Below, in pieces: positions 8,080 through 15,684 of a DNA stretch of 15,684 bases (position 1 is its first letter; each line of letters opens with the position of its first letter). Source of the DNA: JBLRWS01 sp047921075 (GTDB lineage Bacteria > Bacteroidota > Rhodothermia > Balneolales > Balneolaceae); the NCBI GenBank assembly GCA_047921075.1, contig JBLRWS010000053.1:1-15684 (forward strand), in the 5' to 3' direction. The position numbers were made by a program, and so were the translations under genes. The notes beneath the pieces are model-generated. The model was not told where the DNA came from. It searched no databases and saw only the letters and a list, made by a program, of their open reading frames with translations.

Positions 8080-9141
8080 TTAAAATCCTATTTTGAGTGA
8101 GAACCGGTTGGTCAGCCCCAAAAACTTGTGGTCAGACAGTGCGTAGCCGATGTTCAGCTTTACCCCGCTCTGCAGGCTGTAGGCCACCTGGCCCCCAAAC
8201 GCATACCGGTTCATCCGGTCATCGCCCTTAAACAGCTCGCCAAGGCCCGCCTGAAGGGCAAACAGCTCCTCAAAAAAGGCCAGCTCCACCCCTACATTCA
8301 CACTCTGTTTGTCATCGCTCGGGCTCACCCCGTCGGCCATCACCGTGGCCCGAAGCTCACGGCTTTGCACCGCATCCCAGGCCAGGCCCACCTGCAGCAT
8401 CAGCGGCATATCAAAATCGTCGGTATCCAGCCGCGCATCAATCTGGTTGTTGTTGCCCTGGCTGCCCGGGTCTATATCTACCGTGGTGGTTAAATCGCGG
8501 CCGTCTATGTTCAGCTTCTCCCCAAAATTGGCCAGCCGTACACCAAAGCGAATTCCGTCGAACGGAGTTACAAAGTGCGTTCCCAAATCGATGGCAAACC
8601 CACCGGCCGAGGAGTTATCAATCGATTCGTGCACGTATTTGATCGTGCCACCAAAGGCGAAGTCGTCCATTAAAAACTGCGCGTAGCTCACCCCTACCGT
8701 ATAGCTGCCCGCACTGAAAAACCGCCCGGTGCCCTCTTCCTGGTCAAAGGTGGTCTCTTCCATATCGTCTACGCTCAGCGCCACCACATGCAGCCCTACC
8801 ACCGCCTTGTTGGGCAGCGGCAGCACCACACCGGCAAAATTGTGGCTCAGCCCGGGAAACCACTCCGCGTGCTCTACCATCACCTGACGGTCGGCCAGGG
8901 CCAGCGCTCCCGGATTCCAAAACAGCGCCGTGGCATCCTCGGCCGTGGCCGTTACCGCGCTGCCAAGGGCCGCCGCGCGTGCGCCCACCGGAATGGTTAA
9001 AAACTGGCCCGCGCTGGTGCCCGAACGCGATATAACCTGCGCCTCGGCCTCACCGGCGCCCACGCCCGGCAGCAGCCATAAGCCGGCCAGCATCACCAAT
9101 ACTCCAAGTCCCTGTCGTGCTCTGTTTCTCATATCGTTCAT
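8080..9141 (-). CDS. PorV/PorQ-family outer-membrane beta-barrel, copy 2
   Basis: Same 353-residue product as at 4280-5341, base for base. Key features are a signal peptide ending AEA before Q35, the IPVGARAAALGSA and LFWNPGALA family motifs, and a terminal phenylalanine. Its start overlaps the stop of the 1300-residue gene (TAATG), and a GGTGAT element inside that gene's end may serve as its ribosome site. Its stop lies 3 bp before the next gene, whose Shine-Dalgarno AGGA (8086-8089) lies inside this coding region. It is thus tightly coupled on both sides to secreted proteins that look like its cargo. Specific partnering is an inference. Confidence 0.9.
   Translation of the reverse strand: MNDMRNRARQGLGVLVMLAGLWLLPGVGAGEAEAQVISRSGTSAGQFLTIPVGARAAALGSAVTATAEDATALFWNPGALALADRQVMVEHAEWFPGLSHNFAGVVLPLPNKAVVGLHVVALSVDDMEETTFDQEEGTGRFFSAGSYTVGVSYAQFLMDDFAFGGTIKYVHESIDNSSAGGFAIDLGTHFVTPFDGIRFGVRLANFGEKLNIDGRDLTTTVDIDPGSQGNNNQIDARLDTDDFDMPLMLQVGLAWDAVQSRELRATVMADGVSPSDDKQSVNVGVELAFFEELFALQAGLGELFKGDDRMNRYAFGGQVAYSLQSGVKLNIGYALSDHKFLGLTNRFSLKIGF
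8086..8089 (-). promoter_or_regulatory. Shine-Dalgarno site of the 911-residue gene inside the PorV coding end
   Basis: AGGA on the minus strand sits 9 nt before ATG 8076 and within the last codons of PorV copy 2. It supports the longer start over the in-frame ATG at 8043. The same element is kept after PorV copy 1 (4286-4289), where it now faces only a mini-ORF. Confidence 0.6.
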
Positions 9142-12100
9142 TACTTAATCACCGCAAATCGTCCCGTGGTTTCGCCTACACCGGGTGCTGTTACATGGTA
9201 GAGGTACACACCAAAGGAAATGTCAAGATTGTCTTTTGTAAGCATATCCCAGATAAACCGGCCGTTGTCGATGTCGTTATCCACATGCAGTGTCTGTACC
9301 AGGCGGCCCGATACGGTAAAGATGCGGATGGTGCACTGTGCCGGCAGATTGGTAAAGTGCAACTGGCGCAAACGCGGGTTGGCCCCGGTTGGGCGCGGCT
9401 CGGTAACATTCGTTACCACATAGGGATTGGGCACCACCCGGATGTTGTCCAGCCCGGCACGGGCCACATCGGCATCAACCGTGGGCAGATGGATGGAGGA
9501 ATCGATAAAAAACTCAAACACATCATCCTCGTTAAACTGCCGGTTGTTTTGAAGTACAAAGGAGGCGCCTGCATCCATTTCAAACACTTTGTGATGGGCA
9601 TACGGCTCGAGATTCAGCTGCCAGGTCACCTCTCCGTTTTCGTCCAGGATGTAGAGAATGTCGGCGTACGTTTCATTTTCATCGGGATTGTAGAAGGCGG
9701 CCATTCCTCCCGCATGCAGTACCCCTTTTTCGGCCACTATTTTGGACGGACGAAATGCGAACGCCACGGGCTGTCCGGTAGCGGCATCGCGAAGGCGCAG
9801 GTTTACCGATTGAGCCGCGATCTCCAGTTTCTCCTCACCCTCTTCAAGGGTTATCGCTTCAGATTGTACCGGAGGCAGCGCTGGATCGAACTCAAACAAG
9901 AAACTTCGATGGTCGGGGTTTATAGATTCTGAGCGGAAGATGGCATCGGGCTCAGACCCATCGTCCGCGCGCCACTGCTGTGCGGTAAGGGATGCGGTGC
10001 TGTTTTGCTCGCGTCCATCATCATTAATCACCGTAAGCTGTACGCCATCCACCACAATCGATTCTCCGTTAAAGTCGGTGCGGTTTTCGAAGACCGCCAC
10101 ACCCTCGGTCACATTTTGCAGGGAGTAGCCTGTGGTGCGATCGAACGTGTCGCCGTTTTCGGTTACCTCTTCCGATGTAAACGTTAGCCGATAGAGATTG
10201 TCGGGCTTGAGGCGGTCGGGGTCGATGATATCGGTGAACACCGAACCGGTTGCTTCACCCGATATTCGCTGCGGCTCGAGCGGTGCCGGGCCCACATAGC
10301 CCGCCGACTGCCCTGATGGAATCACCCGTTTCACATTCGACCCAAAGGTAAAGCTGCCGTCGGGATTTTGGCTGAGGCTGATGGGCGACTCCGACGGTGC
10401 AATACCGGCCGATGCCGCACCGCTGTTGTAGGCCGTAACCACATAGAAATAGGTGCGGCCGTTAATAATGTCGGTGTCGATGTAGCTGCGCCGAATGCCG
10501 GTATCCTCACCCAGAAAGAATTCCACGCCTGATATATCGATCGGGTGGTTGCCTTTGATGCCGTTGTCAAGGTCGAACTGGGCAATCGGTGCCAGAAATT
10601 GAAGGTTTCCGCGGCCATCGGTAATACGGCGTGCGTCGGCCAGTGCCGGATCAGTGGTTCGATAAATACGGTAGCCTTCAAAGTTTCGCGGATTGGCACC
10701 GATTCGCTCCAAAAAGCGGTCGAACACCTCTTCGGCTTCATCATCCCAATAGAGGGTTACGCGGCCGTTGCCCGGAATGGCGGTTAGCGCGGGTGGCGGC
10801 GGAGCAATGGCAAACTGATAGTTTGCGTCAAATGCGCGGAAGGCGCTTTCGAGCTGGCTGGTAACCAAATCCAGGTCGGCGGTGTTGGTGGGTGTTCCCG
10901 TTTGCCCAACCGTAATGGCTACCGCAAAGCGCTCGGTGGAACCGCTGTTCAGCGGAAAGAAACCGGACGTCAAAAACTGATCGGAGTCCTGCCCTTCGGC
11001 TTCGGCGATCGTTAAAAGGTCGAACGCACCGGGTACCATATGCCGACGCCAGATGGTGGCATCGGGCAGGAAGGTTCGCCCGCCGCCGAGCGCACCCGCA
11101 GCAGCAATGGTTGCCGAGGTAATACCGATTGCATCGGTCTCCTGCACGTCGGTTTTGTCGATATTGGGCTCACCGGGGAACGGTGTAAATGCACCAGAAC
11201 TTGGGCGGCCGTCTGCCTCACCGCGCGCGCCGCTTCCTTCCGATCCGTCGATACCCACATCATCGGCCAGTTCCCAATCCTGGTTGTTATCAAAGAAGTC
11301 TTCCCGCGATTCATCAATCATGGGGGCGGAGGTAAACCGATTCTGGAAATAGCGGTCGAAAAACGACTCGGGGAAAATCGGTGTAGCCGGCTGCCGGCTG
11401 TAGAGCTCCCGCAGGGATTCCTGCGTATCGTTAATCAAATCGGCAAAGGCGGTCTCTTCCTGCATTCGCTGCTCAATCCAGCTGTCCGGAATAATCAGCC
11501 CGCGCTGTATGCGACGCGTATCCACCGGTTCCCATTCGCCGTTTTCATTTTCGGCCCAGCCAAAATTGGCATCCTGCGCAAACCCTGGAAAACCGTTGTG
11601 CCCTTGGTAGTATCCGCTCCATCGGTAATTGATGTAGCGCACAGGCCGTACATCCACCACACCGTCGCGGAATGTTCCGAGTGTAAGGTGGCTTGGCTGA
11701 TTTTCATCAATCAACCCGTCCAGGTCATCATCTAAAAGGTTGAAGTTCCGGGCCTGAGCCGTGTCTTCCCGAACGGTGAGCCCACCGGCCGGCAGTAGAA
11801 ACTCTCTTCCCTGCGTGATAACGGTCACATCGCCCGCTTCAGCCGGCGGATAGCGCAATAAAATACGATCGCTGTTGCCGTCGATCAGCACAATCGGATC
11901 GCCGGGCGAGAGCTGCCGCTCCAGAAAATCGTTTTCGGTAAAGGGTGGCACCACCTCGTCGGCAAGGGTCGCCCGGGTATCTATAAAGCCTCCGCCCGAT
12001 TCGATCAGCATGCCGTAGAGATCTGCATTGATGCTGCGAAACCGAGACCCTCCCGCATTGTAAAAATCGCTGTCGCCATTGTTGTCGATACCATCAACGG

Positions 12101-13043
12101 CGTTGCCGGGCGTTTCCAGGAATCGAATGCCGGCCACACCCAATGTGGTGTTATCAAACTCCGGCGGTGATTGGGTTGGGCGCGTATCGGTGTAGAATGC
12201 GATGGAGCGTTCCTGGTCAAAAAACGGACGGTCATTGGACGGCGTGCCCAGCCAGTCAGCCGTCCAGAGCATGAACGATACTTTATCGAAGTCGTGCTCC
12301 GAATCGTTTCGTATTTCGAAAATATTGAAGTGGACGCTACTGATGAGGTTCTGCGTCCAGGCCAGCACACGCGTATCCATGATCAGGCCCAGGCCGCCGC
12401 GTGAGGGATCGTTTGAATCGGGCAGAAAACGTCCATCCTGAGAAAACCGGGTGTAGAGGTCATCGCCCGAACGGTAGTAAAACTCCTGATCGGCATTGAA
12501 GATATCTTTGCCAAAGAAACCGTTCCACTGATTGGGCCATCCCGGATCTACGGGATCTTCCATTTTATCGGGCCAGAAAGGGGGCCAGGTGTTCTCGACC
12601 GGAGATTCCGGGCCGCGATCGCTTCGGGCCAGCTCATCGCTGTTTTCGTTAAAATACCCGAATACCGGATTTTTGGCCCAGCTGGAGCCATCCTGCGGGT
12701 TGGTGCGGAAATTGGGTGCCACCACAATCTGCATGGTCTCGCCGGTTTGCTGATTTTGGACTTCAGCCCCGGTAAACACCGATTTGAAGAAGAGGTACCG
12801 GCGGTTGGTATTCTTCGGAAATTCGAAGAACAGTTCATCACGGTTGTCTTCGCTGGTACGCCCTGCAAAACCGTAGTTGTGATAACTGGCTCGCAGGGTG
12901 TTGGCATCCAGAATGGATTTGCGCCGCTCCTGAAAGGATGAGCGCTCATCGCTGGGCTGGAACGAACCGTTTTGTGCTGCGGTAAGTCCCGGCAGCGCCA
13001 TCAACAGAAATGTACTGATCAGTATTGTAACCGTATGCTTCAT
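9141..13043 (-). CDS. Secreted protein A1: 1300-residue surface protein with FN3-like domain and T9SS-like C-terminus
   Basis: Function is not recognised; the architecture is that of very large surface proteins encoded next to TonB-dependent receptors and PorV genes in Balneolota/Rhodothermota and related phyla. Residues 1-23 are a signal peptide ending LTAA before Q. Residues about 30-740 are a long region rich in W, F, D and N with no domain I can name. It contains two acidic Ca-loop-like motifs, AVDGIDNNGDSDF (about 315) and DDDLDGLIDEN (about 440). From about 748 an FN3-like domain starts (GNGRVTLYWDDE, NFEGYRIYRTTDP), then a domain shared with A2. IRVVPNPYVVT lies near 1205, and a FlgD/T9SS-like C-terminal domain ends GRFAVIK. 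An AAAGGA element lies 12 nt before the ATG. The gene is 27 bp after the receptor gene and overlaps PorV. It may act with the receptor at the cell surface. Confidence 0.82.
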   Translation of the reverse strand: MKHTVTILISTFLLMALPGLTAAQNGSFQPSDERSSFQERRKSILDANTLRASYHNYGFAGRTSEDNRDELFFEFPKNTNRRYLFFKSVFTGAEVQNQQTGETMQIVVAPNFRTNPQDGSSWAKNPVFGYFNENSDELARSDRGPESPVENTWPPFWPDKMEDPVDPGWPNQWNGFFGKDIFNADQEFYYRSGDDLYTRFSQDGRFLPDSNDPSRGGLGLIMDTRVLAWTQNLISSVHFNIFEIRNDSEHDFDKVSFMLWTADWLGTPSNDRPFFDQERSIAFYTDTRPTQSPPEFDNTTLGVAGIRFLETPGNAVDGIDNNGDSDFYNAGGSRFRSINADLYGMLIESGGGFIDTRATLADEVVPPFTENDFLERQLSPGDPIVLIDGNSDRILLRYPPAEAGDVTVITQGREFLLPAGGLTVREDTAQARNFNLLDDDLDGLIDENQPSHLTLGTFRDGVVDVRPVRYINYRWSGYYQGHNGFPGFAQDANFGWAENENGEWEPVDTRRIQRGLIIPDSWIEQRMQEETAFADLINDTQESLRELYSRQPATPIFPESFFDRYFQNRFTSAPMIDESREDFFDNNQDWELADDVGIDGSEGSGARGEADGRPSSGAFTPFPGEPNIDKTDVQETDAIGITSATIAAAGALGGGRTFLPDATIWRRHMVPGAFDLLTIAEAEGQDSDQFLTSGFFPLNSGSTERFAVAITVGQTGTPTNTADLDLVTSQLESAFRAFDANYQFAIAPPPPALTAIPGNGRVTLYWDDEAEEVFDRFLERIGANPRNFEGYRIYRTTDPALADARRITDGRGNLQFLAPIAQFDLDNGIKGNHPIDISGVEFFLGEDTGIRRSYIDTDIINGRTYFYVVTAYNSGAASAGIAPSESPISLSQNPDGSFTFGSNVKRVIPSGQSAGYVGPAPLEPQRISGEATGSVFTDIIDPDRLKPDNLYRLTFTSEEVTENGDTFDRTTGYSLQNVTEGVAVFENRTDFNGESIVVDGVQLTVINDDGREQNSTASLTAQQWRADDGSEPDAIFRSESINPDHRSFLFEFDPALPPVQSEAITLEEGEEKLEIAAQSVNLRLRDAATGQPVAFAFRPSKIVAEKGVLHAGGMAAFYNPDENETYADILYILDENGEVTWQLNLEPYAHHKVFEMDAGASFVLQNNRQFNEDDVFEFFIDSSIHLPTVDADVARAGLDNIRVVPNPYVVTNVTEPRPTGANPRLRQLHFTNLPAQCTIRIFTVSGRLVQTLHVDNDIDNGRFIWDMLTKDNLDISFGVYLYHVTAPGVGETTGRFAVIK

Positions 13044-13070
13044 GCGAGTATTACATCCTTTCTATTCATA

Positions 13071-15684
13071 TCAAAACGAGAGTTGAAAGCCGAGCTGAAC
13101 CCGCCGCGGCTCTCCGTAAAATGAGGGGTTGTTGAAAAAACCGGGATCTACTTCAGCCGGTATCTGCAACGGCCGCTCCGGGCTGCCCGAGTCGTTAAAT
13201 ACGAAGCTCAGGTTGTCGTTATCCAACACGTTAAAGACGTTGGCGAAGAAGCGGAACTGGTACCCGGAAAAGTTGAAATTCTTGAAAAAGTTGAGATCGA
13301 TCGAGAAGAAATCGGGCATGCGCACGCTGTTGGTGATGATACCGCCCGATGAGGCGATCCCTACACGGCGCGGAAGGTCGGTGCTGGGTGTGTACGGCAG
13401 GCCGGTCTGAAACCGCTGTACGGCGTTGAAGCCCCAATCGCTTCCTTCAAAAAAGAGGGTGGAGTTAAACACATGCGTGCGGTCCCAGTTGGCCGGAGTC
13501 AGGAATTTGGCCAGGTTTCCGCCCTCATCATCGCCCCGTGCCACGGCCGCAAAAAACTCGGCCGCCGGATCGGAGTTGGAATCTTCTGCAACCGAGAAGG
13601 TGTAATCAAAATTGAACGCAACACGCCGCGATACCCGCTGATTCAGCGCCGCCGTTACACCGCGAATAGCGGCAAAATCGCGGTTCACCCACGTACCAAA
13701 ACGCACACTGGGCACGCTGGTCTCGTTAATGGGCCCCGAGGAGACGAAATCGCGCTTGTCTTCATAAAAAATGGTTACGTCCAGCGCCGTGCCGGGGAAT
13801 ACCTCCTGCTGTAAACCGAGCTCGTACTTAATGGAGCGCTCCGGTTTCAGGTCGGGATTGCCAAAAATACCCTGCACGCCCGACTGACTCTCCAAAATCA
13901 GCTTATCGCCGTTGTAGAGGCGGGTGTAGTCGGGTACCTGAAAAAAGAACCCGTACGAAAAGTGAAGCACACCGTTATCGGAGATCGGATAGGCGATGCC
14001 AAAGCGGGGGCTTAGCTGCCATTTTGCATCCACACTGCGCCAGAAATCGTCACCGCGCTGATCGAAGGGCGACGTTAAATCGGGACGCTCAGCGGCCGGT
14101 ATCCGTCCGTTGGGCTCAAAATAATCGAACCGCAGCCCGATGTTCATCGTCAGGTTCGAGAATTGAATCCGATCCTGCACATAGGCGGCAAAAAGAACCG
14201 GTTTCCGGGTCCACAATTCGTGGCCGGGTGTATCCACCGCAGGAATGCCCAACTCTAATGCCAGCGGCCCCTCCCGCTTGTCGGCCGGAAGGTCGTCTGG
14301 AAGAAATACGTTGCCGCCATCGGTGATGGGCGCCAGCGAGAAGTTTTGGAAATCCATAATATCGGCCTGCACCTCTATGCCGGTTTTTAAGAAATGGACA
14401 TCATTCAGCTGACTCGACAACTCCAGCTTTCCGGTGATGGTTTGGGTGCGGCGGCTAAAGAAGTTGTTGTCGGTGCCAAACCGGTCGAACCGTCCGTTCA
14501 CAAAGGGGCTTCCGGTACGCTGAAAGTTTACAAATCCACGCTCGAAGGGGCTGTCGAACAGGGACGATTTAAACTCGTTGGAGCGATAGGCGATATTGGC
14601 TGTCAAAAAGGTGTTGGCCGTGGGGGTAACGGTGCCTTTCAGGTTCAGGAAAAAGTTTTCGCGATTGCCCGATGAGATCCCCTGCGAAACCAGCCGCCGC
14701 TGATGGTTGTAGCCCTGACTGCTCTCCCGGCCGTAATTGCCGATCAGATTGAACCGCAGCATCTGGCTGGCATTCCATTGCAGGTTGCCTTGAAAACTGG
14801 TGGAGCTGAACGGATTGAGCGGTACCAGCGTGCTGTCTCGGACCCCGCTGTCGGTATAGCGGATAAATTCTTCGCCGTTAATGTTCACCCGTTCTACAAT
14901 ATCAATCCACGGCAACTCTTCATTCACCGTTTGGCCGAACCGGTTCATCGGGTTGGAGGCGGACACTTCGTTAAAGCCTCTCTCCCACTGAAATTGCTGC
15001 GTTTCCGGATCAAAGGTTGGGCCGATGGGTCCCTGTGGCGAAAAGGCATTTCGGCCAAACAGCCATCCGTCGTTCGAAAAGCGCCGCCCCGACACGAAGA
15101 AGTTCAGCTTATCCTTGACAATCGGCCCTGAAAAACTTCCCTCAACGTTATACTGGTGCAGCGGGTCGCTGTCGCTCACCGTGGAGGGCGCACCGGCAAA
15201 GAGATTGCGCCGGTCGGTGCCGTAATCACCGCCCCACACACGTAAATTTCCACGGTAGGTGTTGGAACCCGTTCGGGTTGATATGTTAATGATACCGGAT
15301 GTTGCCTGGCCAAATTCGGCATTAAACGTGCCCGAAACGACCTGAATCTCTTCAATGGATTGATTTTCGATACGGAGGCCGGCGCTTCGGTCAAAATCGT
15401 CGCTCACGCGAATACCGTCTACCACATACGCAATTTCGGTGCTGCGTCCGCCACGAATGTGAATCGCCCCACCCGGACCGGTGGTTACACCCGCCTGCAG
15501 TTGAACCACATCCGACACCTCCTGCACGGTAAGCCGCTCCAGGTCTTCGCGCACCACGCGCGATTCGGAACTGGTGAGGTCGCGAATCACCACATCACGC
15601 ACAGCTTGTACTACAATCTCTTCCCCTTCAAACACCTGCTCGCGCAGCTCTACATTGATTTCGGTATTCAGATCTGACCGCACC
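13071..15684 (-). CDS. TonB-dependent outer-membrane receptor, 5' end cut by window edge
   Basis: About 870 residues are visible and the frame is open at the right edge, so the signal peptide and most of a likely carboxypeptidase-regulatory-like N-terminal domain are missing. The GTG at 15683 is probably not the true start. A plug domain occupies visible residues about 30-150, including VSDVVQLQAGVTTGPGGAIH, IRGGRSTEIAYVVDGIRV and FNAEFGQATSGIINISTRTG. A 22-strand-type barrel region follows and ends VQLGFQLSF, with the C-terminal F expected for barrel insertion. Such receptors import substrates across the outer membrane with energy from TonB-ExbBD. It heads the visible operon, 27 bp before the 1300-residue gene. 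The amylase and starch-binding-like protein nearby suggest malto-oligosaccharide import, but no SusD partner is seen and the substrate is not proven. Confidence 0.93.
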   Translation of the reverse strand, partial: VRSDLNTEINVELREQVFEGEEIVVQAVRDVVIRDLTSSESRVVREDLERLTVQEVSDVVQLQAGVTTGPGGAIHIRGGRSTEIAYVVDGIRVSDDFDRSAGLRIENQSIEEIQVVSGTFNAEFGQATSGIINISTRTGSNTYRGNLRVWGGDYGTDRRNLFAGAPSTVSDSDPLHQYNVEGSFSGPIVKDKLNFFVSGRRFSNDGWLFGRNAFSPQGPIGPTFDPETQQFQWERGFNEVSASNPMNRFGQTVNEELPWIDIVERVNINGEEFIRYTDSGVRDSTLVPLNPFSSTSFQGNLQWNASQMLRFNLIGNYGRESSQGYNHQRRLVSQGISSGNRENFFLNLKGTVTPTANTFLTANIAYRSNEFKSSLFDSPFERGFVNFQRTGSPFVNGRFDRFGTDNNFFSRRTQTITGKLELSSQLNDVHFLKTGIEVQADIMDFQNFSLAPITDGGNVFLPDDLPADKREGPLALELGIPAVDTPGHELWTRKPVLFAAYVQDRIQFSNLTMNIGLRFDYFEPNGRIPAAERPDLTSPFDQRGDDFWRSVDAKWQLSPRFGIAYPISDNGVLHFSYGFFFQVPDYTRLYNGDKLILESQSGVQGIFGNPDLKPERSIKYELGLQQEVFPGTALDVTIFYEDKRDFVSSGPINETSVPSVRFGTWVNRDFAAIRGVTAALNQRVSRRVAFNFDYTFSVAEDSNSDPAAEFFAAVARGDDEGGNLAKFLTPANWDRTHVFNSTLFFEGSDWGFNAVQRFQTGLPYTPSTDLPRRVGIASSGGIITNSVRMPDFFSIDLNFFKNFNFSGYQFRFFANVFNVLDNDNLSFVFNDSGSPERPLQIPAEVDPGFFNNPSFYGEPRRVQLGFQLSF

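Larger units (their letters stand above)
8062..9170. repeat. Right copy of the long direct repeat carrying PorV
   Basis: This is the partner of 4262-5370, offset by exactly 3,800 bp. The register holds past the repeat end: 9318-9369 again equals 5518-5569 over 52 bp (coding LHFTNLPAQCTIRIF), so the A1 and A2 tails are colinear without indels there. The perfect stretch is therefore set in an older, diverged duplication. Confidence 0.97.

Noticed and set aside
4273..9170. Insertion sequence or composite transposon bounded by the two PorV copies
   Set aside because: The repeated units encode only an outer-membrane barrel. No transposase, terminal inverted repeats or target-site duplication is visible.
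9117..9932. Plus-strand ORF of 271 codons antisense to the end of the 1300-residue gene
   Set aside because: Its first part is simply the antisense of the duplicated repeat edge, it has no recognisable features, and it overlaps a well-supported coding region.

Overview
This window looks like part of a polysaccharide-use (probably starch) locus from a marine or halophilic member of the Bacteroidota-like lineages Balneolota/Rhodothermota. The taxonomic call is an inference. It rests on a type A T9SS sorting domain of the 'NFPNPFNP' kind, PorV-family barrels next to large secreted proteins carrying a 'VVPNPY' motif, a TonB-dependent receptor ending in aromatic F, and weak or absent Shine-Dalgarno sequences at several starts. 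No 16S rRNA or other marker gene is present to confirm it.

All supported genes lie on the minus strand, so they are read from right to left. From 15684 down to 2057 the order is: a TonB-dependent receptor whose 5' end is cut by the window edge; a 1300-residue secreted protein (called A1 here); a PorV-family outer-membrane barrel; a 911-residue secreted protein (A2) that shares A1's framework but carries a seven-repeat beta-propeller; a second, identical PorV-family barrel; and a 718-residue T9SS-exported protein with CBM20/SusE-like beta-sandwich repeats. Gaps are 27 bp or less except before the last gene (66 bp). Both secreted-protein/barrel junctions are TAATG overlaps, so this reads as one operon. 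It ends at a good intrinsic terminator at about 2007-2032. Beyond the terminator are a LacI-family regulator and, 21 bp after it, the 5' two-thirds of a kilobase of an alpha-amylase gene that runs off the left edge before its catalytic domain.

Working model (inference): the amylase and the 718-residue protein cut and hold alpha-glucan at the cell surface, the TonB-dependent receptor imports products, the PorV barrels help export and anchor T9SS cargo including A1 and A2, and the LacI regulator senses a sugar and controls the set. No SusD-like gene is visible.

The most striking feature is a 1,098-bp perfect direct repeat (4273-5370 and 8073-9170, exactly 3,800 bp apart). It covers the whole PorV gene and stops abruptly inside the diverged ends of A1/A2 and just past the start codon of the following gene. 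The left copy is followed by an orphan start codon and a 15-codon mini-ORF matching the beginning of A2. Together with the domain exchange between A1 and A2, this points to duplication of a secreted-protein + PorV cassette with later gene conversion or a recent recombination event. There is no gene-free stretch longer than 300 bp.
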